Part shown: piece after piece, positions 1 to 5,489 of the stretch
How the letters are laid out: each line of letters opens with the position of its first letter
How positions within the stretch are numbered: the stretch's first letter is position 1
Source of the DNA: Nitrospirota bacterium
GTDB lineage: Bacteria; Nitrospirota; 9FT-COMBO-42-15; HDB-SIOI813
DNA length: 6,644 nt
Reading direction: 5' to 3'
Assembly: GCA_016214375.1 (NCBI GenBank)
Contig: JACROQ010000135.1
Coordinates: forward strand, 1-6,644
The notes under the pieces: model-generated
Told to the model about the DNA's origin: nothing
Seen by the model: the letters and a program-made list of their open reading frames with translations, nothing else
The model's database searches: none
Translations under genes and position numbers: made by a program

Positions 1-187
1 GGGTGTGTATCCTGTTCATGAGCAACAGGGCACAAAACACCGAGAAAATGCCCGGCCTCCAAGTGACGTTTCATGTCCGGGAATAAGGAAAACATGAGTT
101 TATACACAGACTCTAATTAGCCGCATTTATAAAATGGTTTCAAGGATTGACAAAACTTATCATGGATGTCTCTGGAATTGGCAATGA
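1..187. other. Left-edge non-coding stretch
   Basis: I see no convincing gene here. The frame starting at base 2 is open to a TGA at 95-97, so the last 31 codons of an upstream gene could lie here, but the translation is not recognisable. A TTGACA at 147-152 matches a -35 box exactly, but nothing resembling a -10 box follows at 16-18 bases, and it lies too far from the TATAAT at 191 to pair with it. A weak CCCGG/CCGGG pair at 51-55 and 77-81 is too short to call a terminator. Confidence 0.3.
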
Positions 188-196
188 TGTTATAAT
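188..196 (+). promoter_or_regulatory. Extended -10 promoter for the methyltransferase gene
   Basis: TGTTATAAT fits the extended -10 pattern TGnTATAAT, with a perfect TATAAT at 191-196. No good -35 box lies 16-18 bases upstream, which is usual for extended -10 promoters recognised by the housekeeping sigma factor. Transcription would start near 203, giving a leader of about 25 bases ahead of the methyltransferase start. The call rests on consensus and position only. Confidence 0.55.
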
Positions 197-218
197 CATT
201 TAACTGACACTCTGAAAA

Positions 219-226
219 AAGGAGAG
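219..226 (+). promoter_or_regulatory. Shine-Dalgarno sequence of the methyltransferase gene
   Basis: AAGGAGAG is a strong Shine-Dalgarno match. From GGAG (221-224) there are 3 bases to the ATG at 228 and 6 bases to the GTG at 231. The second spacing is the more usual one, so translation may begin at the GTG (second codon) rather than the ATG. The protein differs by one residue. Confidence 0.7.
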
Positions 227-227
227 A

Positions 228-884
228 ATGGTGAAAAAACTCTCATTACCAGGCATTACCGTGTTCGACCGGTTTGCCCGGGAATATGATCACTGGTTTG
301 TTGAGAATAGTTTCGCCTACCTGTCAGAAGTGGAAGCGATTCGCAGGTTTATTCCTGATACCGGACTCGGGGTTGAAATAGGGGCTGGGACCGGGCGATT
401 CTCCACCCCCTTCGGAATCAAGATAGGCATAGAACCGGCTGAAGGGATGGCCCGGCTTGCCCAATCAAGGGGGCTCTTTATAATCAGGGCATTGGCAGAG
501 GAATTACCCTTTGCGGATGGTACCATTGATTACGTCCTGATGGTTACCGTGATCTGCTTTTTGACTGACCTACCTACGGCAATGAAAGAAATACGGAGAG
601 TATTAAAACCGGGAGGCCGCCTTATTATTGGCTTTATTGACAGGGAATCCCGTCTGGGCAGAAATTATGAATCGATGAAAGAGTCGAACAGATTTTACAA
701 ATGGGCTACATTCTATTCTGTCTCTCAGGTTATGGATGTTCTTACAGCGGTAGGGTTTTCTGATTTTCAGGTATGTCAGACCCTCTTTACCAATCCAGGA
801 GATATGGTCAGATGCGATCCTGTCTCTGAAGGTCATGGTGAAGGTAGTTTTGTGGTCTTGATGGGGACCAGACAGCCTGCATAG
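228..884 (+). CDS. Class I SAM-dependent methyltransferase
   Basis: A 218-residue cytoplasmic enzyme that should transfer a methyl group from S-adenosylmethionine; the acceptor cannot be told from sequence. It shows the Rossmann-fold methyltransferase layout: the glycine-rich motif I GVEIGAGTGRF at residues 48-58, an acidic residue (E69, in GIEP) where strand 2 ends and the SAM ribose hydroxyls are usually held, the AEELPFADGTIDYVLMV segment at 90-106 (motifs II-III), and EIRRVLKPGGRLIIGFID at 121-138, typical of the Methyltransf_11/UbiE-like group. The C-terminal 80 residues would form the substrate cap and match nothing I recognise. No signal peptide or membrane segment is seen. It has its own promoter and ribosome binding site and appears monocistronic. 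The start is ATG 228 or GTG 231. The family call is strong; substrate and pathway are unknown. Confidence 0.88.
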   Translation: MVKKLSLPGITVFDRFAREYDHWFVENSFAYLSEVEAIRRFIPDTGLGVEIGAGTGRFSTPFGIKIGIEPAEGMARLAQSRGLFIIRALAEELPFADGTIDYVLMVTVICFLTDLPTAMKEIRRVLKPGGRLIIGFIDRESRLGRNYESMKESNRFYKWATFYSVSQVMDVLTAVGFSDFQVCQTLFTNPGDMVRCDPVSEGHGEGSFVVLMGTRQPA

Positions 885-1088
885 TCTCCTGTTTGCTTTT
901 GGGTAAAAGAATAAGGGGACACCTTTTCCTGTTTAGAATTGAATAGTGGCCGCATGTTGTACAACATTGAGCAAGATGTTAATATTAGGCGTCAGGCAAC
1001 ATTGAACCCTAACGTATCCATGGGTCCCTGGTGTTACCTTGAGGGAGAAGGAAAATAATTATCTGAGGAGTGGTTTAGAAAGTTTCAA
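885..1088. other. Intergenic region between methyltransferase and PIN gene
   Basis: No gene or clear terminator is seen. CTTTT-GGGT-AAAAG at 896-909 is a weak small hairpin. GGGGACACC at 915-923, preceded by AATAA, resembles motifs often found beside REP-associated tyrosine transposases, but no transposase or partner copy is present. A palindrome and related repeats at 954-1005 are listed separately. GAGGAG at 1065-1070 looks like a Shine-Dalgarno sequence but sits 18 bases before the PIN GTG start. Confidence 0.4.
954..967. promoter_or_regulatory. 14-bp perfect palindrome, possible operator of the PIN gene
   Basis: ATGTTGTACAACAT is a perfect two-fold palindrome 121 bases upstream of the PIN start. 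Part of it recurs: CAACATTGA occurs at 962-970 and again at 997-1005, and GATGTT (975-980) is the inverse of AACATC-like half sites. The clustering suggests a site for a dimeric DNA-binding protein, possibly controlling the PIN gene. No regulator gene is adjacent, so this is inference from symmetry. Confidence 0.3.
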
Positions 1089-1928
1089 GTGATTTTTCTT
1101 TTTGATACTAGTGCAATAAACCGTCTCCTAGACGATCCAGCCTCAGAGGCCCTGCTTACGGGTATCCTTGCTACCAGCACAGTATGGGTGTCAGCACTAA
1201 ATGTCATAGAAGTTTGTCGCACCGCCGATACAGTCCGCCGCCAATCTCTTCTTTGTACACTCAAGAGATTAACGCGACGAAATCGTCCTATAGAAGTTCC
1301 TTCCCTTCTTCTCCAACGCCTTATTAAGGCATATTTAGACCAACTTCCTTCAATAGATTATTCCGTCGGTACAGAAAATGAGGCAATTTGGCAGATCCTG
1401 AACGAACCCTCTCTTGTGAGTGAGCAGATCCGTTTGAAATTATTTAAGTGGCAAAAGGATCTTGAGAAAGGCTTTATTGATATTCATAGAGAAAGACGCC
1501 CTATATTAGAGGCAGCTTTCAACCAAGGTATAACACGACCACTTGAAGTATCTGAATTTCTAATAGCATATGCAAATAATTATGACTTATTACATACCAC
1601 TATCGGGCCGATTTATGCTCGGTTAACCGGAAAGGAACTCCCACTGGAAGAAATTCCTCCTCTCCTAAAAACACTTCCAGAACTCTTATGTTTCCATCTG
1701 GCGTGGACGCACTCAATTTATAAACGTTCCATTTCACCAGAGGATTACGGACCTCAGAATGCAGGGAATGTTGATCTTTGGTTCGCCACGTATCTACCAC
1801 GGATACAACGCTTCATAACAGCAGATGAAAGGCAGTATGAAGCTTTTTGTACGATTTCACAGGTTGCTTCTCCAAAGTGTCAAGTATTACAATACGGCTC
1901 GCTTCAAAAGCGCCTTTTAATCAGTTAA
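1089..1928 (+). CDS. PIN-domain protein, putative ribonuclease, longer than VapC
   Basis: A 279-residue protein with PIN-domain signs. The N-terminus IFLFDTSAINRL has the usual strand-1 aspartate (D6), VSALNVIEVCRT supplies the conserved acid E41, and the C-terminal part has VDLWFATYL (D229) and ITADERQYEAF (D246), matching the late acidic residues that bind the metal in PIN nucleases. Typical VapC toxins are about 130 residues. Here about 130 extra, mostly helical-looking residues (roughly 75-210) separate the early and late acids, so this is an atypical, extended member. The start is GTG: TAA at 1056-1058 closes the frame upstream, and no other usual start codon lies between that stop and 1089. 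AGAAAG at 1077-1082 is a weak ribosome binding site. No antitoxin gene is adjacent. Its codons are visibly AT-richer than those of the transporter and deacetylase genes, hinting at transfer. RNase activity and toxin role are not shown. Confidence 0.75.
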   Translation: MIFLFDTSAINRLLDDPASEALLTGILATSTVWVSALNVIEVCRTADTVRRQSLLCTLKRLTRRNRPIEVPSLLLQRLIKAYLDQLPSIDYSVGTENEAIWQILNEPSLVSEQIRLKLFKWQKDLEKGFIDIHRERRPILEAAFNQGITRPLEVSEFLIAYANNYDLLHTTIGPIYARLTGKELPLEEIPPLLKTLPELLCFHLAWTHSIYKRSISPEDYGPQNAGNVDLWFATYLPRIQRFITADERQYEAFCTISQVASPKCQVLQYGSLQKRLLIS

Positions 1929-2123
1929 ATGGGGTAACTCCACTTGAACGTTATCCTCTCTTTTTCTTCGCAATCGCTAATTTTCAGGATTCTGTAATTT
2001 GATAACTCGTAGCTGTTAGCGTCAACCTCTTCTTATCCTATCACTATCCGTTCGGCCAAATTATAGTTTCTACCGCTCAGATGGCGCCTTGTTGGGAAAG
2101 AGGGGTATTCCTTTGATCACTAA
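1929..2123. other. Intergenic stretch with nothing recognised
   Basis: Pyrimidine-rich sequence after the PIN stop. I found no RNA gene, no terminator with a T-run, and no open frame worth calling. It separates the accessory left half from the transporter cluster and ends at the inverted repeat that begins at 2124. Confidence 0.4.
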
Positions 2124-2264
2124 CAGGTTGTTGAAAAAGTCTGACACTCTGTCATTCTGAGGAGCCGAAGGTGACGAAGAATCTGATAACCCTTTGTTTT
2201 CCTTAGGAGTCAGATCCTTCGCTTCGCTCAGGATGACAAGCAGGAAAACTTTTTCAACAACCTG
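2124..2264. mobile_element. MITE-like element A, 141 bp, 17-bp terminal inverted repeats
   Basis: The ends CAGGTTGTTGAAAAAGT (2124-2140) and ACTTTTTCAACAACCTG (2248-2264) are perfect reverse complements. Inside, a forward core unit (2150-2189: GTCATTCTGAG...GAAGAATCTGATAA) faces an inverted one (2211-2238: CAGATCCTTCG...GGATGACA). It is too small to encode a transposase, so any movement would depend on an enzyme elsewhere. The flanks give no clear target duplication; CTAA and CTGA match at three of four bases. The right end lies 34 bases before the permease start, so the element may shape that gene's expression, or a transcript through it would fold into a long hairpin. Confidence 0.75.
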
Positions 2265-2298
2265 CTGATAGTTCTGTGATAGAATTGTCCCGTTAAAT

Positions 2299-3222
2299 AT
2301 GTTGAGATTCATCCTTAAAAGGCTCCTCTGGGGGATTCCCGTCTTATGGTCCGTGGCCACTATCACCTTTATCATCATGCACATCGTCCCCGGTGGTCCT
2401 TTTGATGCGGAGAAGCAGCTCCCACCGGAGATTAAGGCGAACATTGAAGAGAAGTATCATCTCGACAAGCCCTTCCTCACACAGTATCTCCTTTATATGG
2501 GGAATCTCCTGAAGGGGGATCTCGGGCCTTCGTACAAATATTTAGGGAGATCTGTAAACGATGTCATTGCAGACACCTTTCCGGTCTCTATACAACTTGG
2601 CGTCATTGCCTTCATCCTCTCCCTTGTATTGGGGACAGGCAGCGGACTTCTGTCAGCCGCCTCAAGAGAGAAGGGAATCTGGATGGATAAGACAAGCATG
2701 TTCATGGCCATAAGCGGGGTCTCCATCCCTCACTTCGTCCTTGCGGCCCTGCTGATCCTGGTCCTCTCTCAGACCTTTCATCTCTTCCCGCCGGCCTTAT
2801 GGGAGGGGTGGGAATATACCATCCTGCCGGCCATCTCCCTGGCCGCGGCCCCGGCGGCCTATATGGCAAGATTGATGCGCTCCACTCTCAGCGATGTATT
2901 GAGAGAGGATTACATCCGTACGTGCCATGCCAAGGGTCTTTCAACCCGCATCATCCTCTTCAAGCATGCCCTGAAGAATGCGGTGCCGCCGTTAATCACC
3001 TTCTCCGGCCCCCTCTTCGCCGGACTGATCACAGGCTCGTTCATCATTGAATATATCTTCTCGATCCCAGGGATGGGGAAGTACTTTGTGACAGCGGTGA
3101 TCAACCGGGATTATCCTTTGATTATGGGGGTAACACTGATATATGCCGTTTTGATTGTATTGGCCAATTTAGTCGTGGATTTGCTATACTTCGTTGTTGA
3201 TCCGAGGGTGCGGAGGAAGTGA
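2299..3222 (+). CDS. ABC transporter permease, DppB/OppB/NikB type
   Basis: A 307-residue inner-membrane protein of the binding-protein-dependent permease family that imports di/oligopeptides or nickel. An N-terminal membrane helix at about 9-31 ends in the family's HIVPGGPF motif. A periplasmic segment (about 32-95) is followed by about five more hydrophobic segments (about 98-120, 135-160, 175-195, 232-252 and 275-300). The cytoplasmic EAA loop that docks on the ATPase is at about 203-232 (DYIRTCHAKGLSTRIILFKH...), and the C-terminus has the hallmark VDPRVRRK. Length is normal for the family (about 300-340). No clear Shine-Dalgarno sequence precedes the ATG. It pairs with the DppC-type gene 92 bases downstream. 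Family assignment is firm; the substrate is not determined because the binding protein is absent from the window. Confidence 0.93.
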   Translation: MLRFILKRLLWGIPVLWSVATITFIIMHIVPGGPFDAEKQLPPEIKANIEEKYHLDKPFLTQYLLYMGNLLKGDLGPSYKYLGRSVNDVIADTFPVSIQLGVIAFILSLVLGTGSGLLSAASREKGIWMDKTSMFMAISGVSIPHFVLAALLILVLSQTFHLFPPALWEGWEYTILPAISLAAAPAAYMARLMRSTLSDVLREDYIRTCHAKGLSTRIILFKHALKNAVPPLITFSGPLFAGLITGSFIIEYIFSIPGMGKYFVTAVINRDYPLIMGVTLIYAVLIVLANLVVDLLYFVVDPRVRRK

Positions 3223-3296
3223 CTGCGAAGCAGTCATCCTGAGGGCGAATGCCCGAAGGATCTGATATCAGATTCTTCGCTTCGCTCTGAATGACA
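3221..3296. repeat. Palindromic repeat element B between the two permease genes
   Basis: Two copies of the core repeat face each other: 3233-3266 forward (GTCATCCTGAG...GAAGGATCTGAT) and 3267-3296 inverted (ATCAGATTCTTCG...GAATGACA). They meet in a perfect 14-bp palindrome, ATCTGATATCAGAT, at 3260-3273. A separate tight hairpin, GACTGC-GAA-GCAGTC (3221-3235), overlaps the left edge and begins within the upstream stop codon. GGGC-GAAT-GCCC (3243-3254) is another small stem. The element fills nearly the whole gap between the permeases, so their shared transcript would carry a strong secondary structure that could affect the relative output of the two subunits. Outer A-rich terminal repeats like those of elements A and C are not evident. 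Confidence 0.8.
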
Positions 3297-3301
3297 TGCT
3301 A

Positions 3302-3307
3302 AGAGGA
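3302..3307 (+). promoter_or_regulatory. Ribosome binding site of the second permease gene
   Basis: AGAGGA sits 7 bases ahead of the ATG at 3315 and supports that start. It lies just outside the core of element B, in a stretch (GAGGACTTT) that also occurs at the right end of element C (5462-5470), so the ribosome binding site may derive from the repeat. Confidence 0.55.
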
Positions 3308-3314
3308 CTTTCAC

Positions 3315-4124
3315 ATGAAAAAAAACTATTCCATACTTTTTGGCTTAGCGTTTCTTATATTGGCCACTGTTACCGCCCTTCTGGCCCCATGGATCGCCCC
3401 CTATCCTTATGACCAGCAGGATATGAGCGCCATCCTCCAGTCTCCAAACAGCGATCATCTCCTCGGCACAGACAGCCTCGGAAGGGACCTGTTGAGCCGT
3501 ATGATCTATGGCGCCCGTGTCTCTCTTTCTATAGGCCTCTCTACCTCCCTGGTTGCCCTTGTGATCGGGACACTCTATGGAGGGATTGCTGGTTATCAGG
3601 GGGGATGGGTGGACCACGGAATGATGCGTATCGTAGATGTCCTGTTCGCTATCCCTGATCTCCTCCTCATTATTTTAATCACCGTGGTTATCGGGAGGGG
3701 ATTCTGGGGGATATTCCTTGCCCTGAGTCTCATAAGCTGGGTCGGCGTGGCCCGTCTTGTCCGGGGTGAGGTGCTGCGGCTCAAGGAGATGCCCTACATC
3801 GAGGCCGCAAGGGGGATCGGGGCCGGGAACTGGCGCATCCTCTTTCGCCACATCCTGCCAGGGTTGGGCGGGTTACTGATTGTGACGCTGACCTTCCGCA
3901 TACCAGCCGCCATCTTAGCGGAATCGACTCTAAGCTTTGTAGGGCTGGGGCTCGCACCGCCCTTCAGCAGTTGGGGGGTGCTGGCGAATGACGGCTGGAC
4001 AGCCATGAGGTTCTTTCCCCATCTGATGGTCTTCCCCGGGGGCGCCATCTTTATTATCGTCCTTGCCTGTAATCTGGTAGGGGATGGTCTCCGGGATATC
4101 TGGGAACCCAAGACCATTGTTTGA
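3315..4124 (+). CDS. ABC transporter permease, DppC/OppC/NikC type
   Basis: A 269-residue inner-membrane protein, second permease of the peptide/nickel importer. Residues 7-28 form the first membrane helix, followed by the family signature HLLGTDSLGRDLLSRMIYGA at about 48-67. Further hydrophobic segments lie at about 71-93, 108-128, 132-147, 185-203 and 238-256. The EAA loop contacting the ATPase is at about 160-185 (YIEAARGIGAGNWRILFRHI). LAESTLSFVGLGLAPP (about 201-216) and the C-terminal GDGLRDIWEP (about 257-266) are also hallmarks. Length is slightly short but complete. The start is fixed by AGAGGA at 3302-3307. It should dimerise with the upstream permease to form the channel. The downstream deacetylase begins 38 bases later, with no ATPase gene following, so the energising subunits must be elsewhere if the system works. 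Confidence 0.93.
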   Translation: MKKNYSILFGLAFLILATVTALLAPWIAPYPYDQQDMSAILQSPNSDHLLGTDSLGRDLLSRMIYGARVSLSIGLSTSLVALVIGTLYGGIAGYQGGWVDHGMMRIVDVLFAIPDLLLIILITVVIGRGFWGIFLALSLISWVGVARLVRGEVLRLKEMPYIEAARGIGAGNWRILFRHILPGLGGLLIVTLTFRIPAAILAESTLSFVGLGLAPPFSSWGVLANDGWTAMRFFPHLMVFPGGAIFIIVLACNLVGDGLRDIWEPKTIV

Positions 4125-4150
4125 CACCCCATCGCTTTTTATTGTATTTT
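4121..4150 (+). promoter_or_regulatory. Possible promoter of the deacetylase gene
   Basis: TTGACA at 4121-4126 is a perfect -35 box and overlaps the TGA stop of the permease gene (4122-4124). After 18 bases comes TATTTT (4145-4150), four of six matches to the -10 consensus. A start near 4157 would leave only about 6 bases before the ATG at 4163, which agrees with the missing Shine-Dalgarno sequence and hints at near-leaderless translation. The -10 match is weak, so read-through from the permease genes may matter more. Confidence 0.4.
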
Positions 4151-4162
4151 ACGTGATACGCG

Positions 4163-5296
4163 ATGAAGACCTCTTTTTTCTACACACCGGACTACGGACT
4201 GTATGACTATGGACCGGGTCACCCTTTAAAGATCAAAAGATTAAGGCTCTGCTATGAGCTTCTTGAGGCATACGGCATATTCAGCAATCCGGGTGTGCAG
4301 ATTGTTGAACCAGGCCCTGCAGAGAAGAAAGACCTCCTCTCCTTCCACAGTGCGGAATATATAAAGGCCCTTGAGCGCGTCAATGTAAATCCGGATGACC
4401 TGTCCGCTCATCCCTATGGCATCGGGTTGGGGGATAATCCTGCATTCCGGGGGGTCTACGACTGGTCTCTCCTCTCTGCAGGGGCCTCGGTCCAGGCGGC
4501 AAGGATGGTTCGTGCAGGAGATGCCGGCGCCGCATTCAATATCGCCGGCGGCCTGCATCACGCCATGCCGCAAAAGGCATCAGGCTTTTGTTATATTAAT
4601 GACCCTGCAGTCGCCATCTATGCTCTGTTAGAACAAGGGAAACGGGTTGCCTATATTGATATTGATGCCCATCATGGAGACGGGGTTCAGCACGCCTTCT
4701 ACCATACAGACAAGGTCCTCACGATATCGCTCCATGAGAGCGGGGAATTCCTCTTCCCGGGGACCGGATTCGTAGAAGAGACAGGAGAAGGAGAGGGAAC
4801 AGGCTACTCTGTGAACCTCCCCTTCTATCCGGGGACAGGGGACAGCGTATTTGTCTGGGGTTTTGACCAGGTTGTCCCGCCGCTGATTGAGGCCTATAAA
4901 CCGGATATCCTTGTGACTCAGCTTGGGGTGGACACGATGGCCACAGACCCCCTGGCCCATCTGATGCTGACGACAGAGGGCTTCTGCAGGATGGTGGAGA
5001 AGATGCGGTCCTTTGGGATACCCTGGATCGCCTTAGGCGGCGGCGGTTATAATATCGCAAATGTGGCCAGGGCCTGGACCCTCGCCTTTGGCATCCTGTG
5101 CGGAACAGATATCCCGGATGAGATCCCGGATATCTGTTCCGGAATGCTTAGAAAATACGGCTTTGAGGGGACAACGCTGAGGGACCATGGATCAGAGGCT
5201 TTAGGCCATAGGGGTGATGATGTCACTACCAGAAAATGGGCCGAGGAGAAGGTCAGATACATCCATGAAAAGATTTTCCCTTTCCATGATCTTTGA
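4163..5296 (+). CDS. Histone deacetylase / AcuC family deacetylase
   Basis: A 377-residue cytoplasmic zinc amidohydrolase of the arginase/deacetylase fold that removes acetyl groups from lysine or small amines. All key residues are present: the H132-H133 pair in GGLHHAMPQKASGFCYIND, zinc ligands D168 and H170 in YIDIDAHHGDG (with D166 and D173), third zinc ligand D257 in QLGVDTMATDP, and transition-state tyrosine Y296 in LGGGGYN. The N-terminal GPGHPLKIKRL (18-28) is also typical. Length matches AcuC proteins (about 380), whose Bacillus subtilis member deacetylates acetyl-CoA synthetase; the substrate here is unknown. No Shine-Dalgarno sequence is visible, so the start rests on the conserved N-terminus. 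Codons about 313-327 lie in a near-perfect hairpin. The stop TGA coincides with the edge of inserted element C; before insertion the gene probably ended in TAA with the same last residue. Confidence 0.93.
   Translation: MKTSFFYTPDYGLYDYGPGHPLKIKRLRLCYELLEAYGIFSNPGVQIVEPGPAEKKDLLSFHSAEYIKALERVNVNPDDLSAHPYGIGLGDNPAFRGVYDWSLLSAGASVQAARMVRAGDAGAAFNIAGGLHHAMPQKASGFCYINDPAVAIYALLEQGKRVAYIDIDAHHGDGVQHAFYHTDKVLTISLHESGEFLFPGTGFVEETGEGEGTGYSVNLPFYPGTGDSVFVWGFDQVVPPLIEAYKPDILVTQLGVDTMATDPLAHLMLTTEGFCRMVEKMRSFGIPWIALGGGGYNIANVARAWTLAFGILCGTDIPDEIPDICSGMLRKYGFEGTTLRDHGSEALGHRGDDVTTRKWAEEKVRYIHEKIFPFHDL
5101..5141. repeat. Near-perfect 19-bp inverted repeat inside the deacetylase gene
   Basis: CGGAACAGATATCCCGGAT (5101-5119) pairs with ATCCCGGATATCTGTTCCG (5123-5141) at 18 of 19 positions across a 3-base GAG loop; the only mismatch is C5115 against C5127. 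It encodes roughly residues 313-327 (CGTDIPDEIPDICSG) and keeps the frame. It shares no sequence with elements A, B and C. It could act as an mRNA pause or stability structure, or be a small inserted palindrome. The protein part resembles the family's usual acidic DEIPD-like stretch, which argues against recent insertion. Confidence 0.85.
5285..5294. repeat. Left copy of CATGATCTTT flanking element C
   Basis: CATGATCTTT here recurs exactly at 5480-5489, immediately on the other side of element C. This is the pattern left by target-site duplication on insertion. Because the right terminal repeat ends in ...TTCAT, part of the match overlaps the element; the non-overlapping duplication is GATCTTT plus a mismatched base (G on the left, A on the right). 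Confidence 0.65.
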
Positions 5297-5482
5297 TGAA
5301 CTCGTAAAAAATCGCCAGAAGCACCATTTGTCATTCTGAGCGAAGCGAAGAATCTGATAAAACAATGGGTTATCAGACCCTTCGCGGAGTTTACCCTGAG
5401 CAAGATTCTTCGGTCGCTTCGCTCCCTCAGAATGACAAGCGAAGGGCTCAGGGTGACATTTGAGGACTTTTTACGAGTTCAT
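5296..5482. mobile_element. MITE-like element C, 187 bp, 15-bp terminal inverted repeats
   Basis: The ends ATGAACTCGTAAAAA (5296-5310) and TTTTTACGAGTTCAT (5468-5482) are perfect reverse complements. Inside are core units: forward at 5329-5360, then inverted or diverged ones at about 5370-5401, 5403-5437 and 5438-5458. The core matches that of elements A and B while the ends differ. There is no coding capacity, so it would depend on a transposase supplied elsewhere. It inserted at the stop codon of the deacetylase gene and now separates it from the TPR gene by about 200 bases of strongly self-complementary sequence, which could partly terminate, stabilise or process the transcript. Confidence 0.82.
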
Positions 5483-5489
5483 GATCTTT
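5480..5489. repeat. Right copy of CATGATCTTT flanking element C
   Basis: This exact repeat of 5285-5294 continues into AATCAGAG. Read in the frame of the deacetylase it gives CAT GAT CTT TAA, placing the ancestral stop codon at 5489-5491. That supports this side being the original downstream sequence of the gene. Confidence 0.65.

Noticed and set aside
73..120. 15-codon frame (starting MSGNKENMSL) near the left edge
   Set aside because: Too short, with no ribosome binding site and no recognisable content.
174..193. Possible sigma-54 promoter around TGGAATTGGCA
   Set aside because: The required GG and GC pair at -24/-12 spacing is not present. The extended -10 at 188-196 explains the region better.
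954..1058. 34-codon frame (starting MLYNIEQDVN) just before and in frame with the PIN gene, considered as an antitoxin
   Set aside because: It has no ribosome binding site, no recognisable DNA-binding or antitoxin pattern, and its start lies inside the palindrome. It could be chance.
2070..2444. 124-codon minus-strand frame containing VILSEAKDL and SAPQNDR
   Set aside because: It is the translation of repeat element A plus the antisense of the permease start. Such peptides are well-known artefacts of this repeat type, and there is no independent coding evidence.
2799..3050. Other open frames overlapping the permease and deacetylase genes on both strands
   Set aside because: They overlap strongly supported genes and have arginine/proline-rich or low-complexity translations typical of shadow frames.
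5047..5403. 118-codon minus-strand frame across the end of the deacetylase gene
   Set aside because: It is antisense to a well-supported gene and extends into element C. The translation matches no family.
2150..5458. Core repeats considered as a CRISPR array
   Set aside because: The copies are far apart, in opposed orientations and lie between genes, with no regular spacers.
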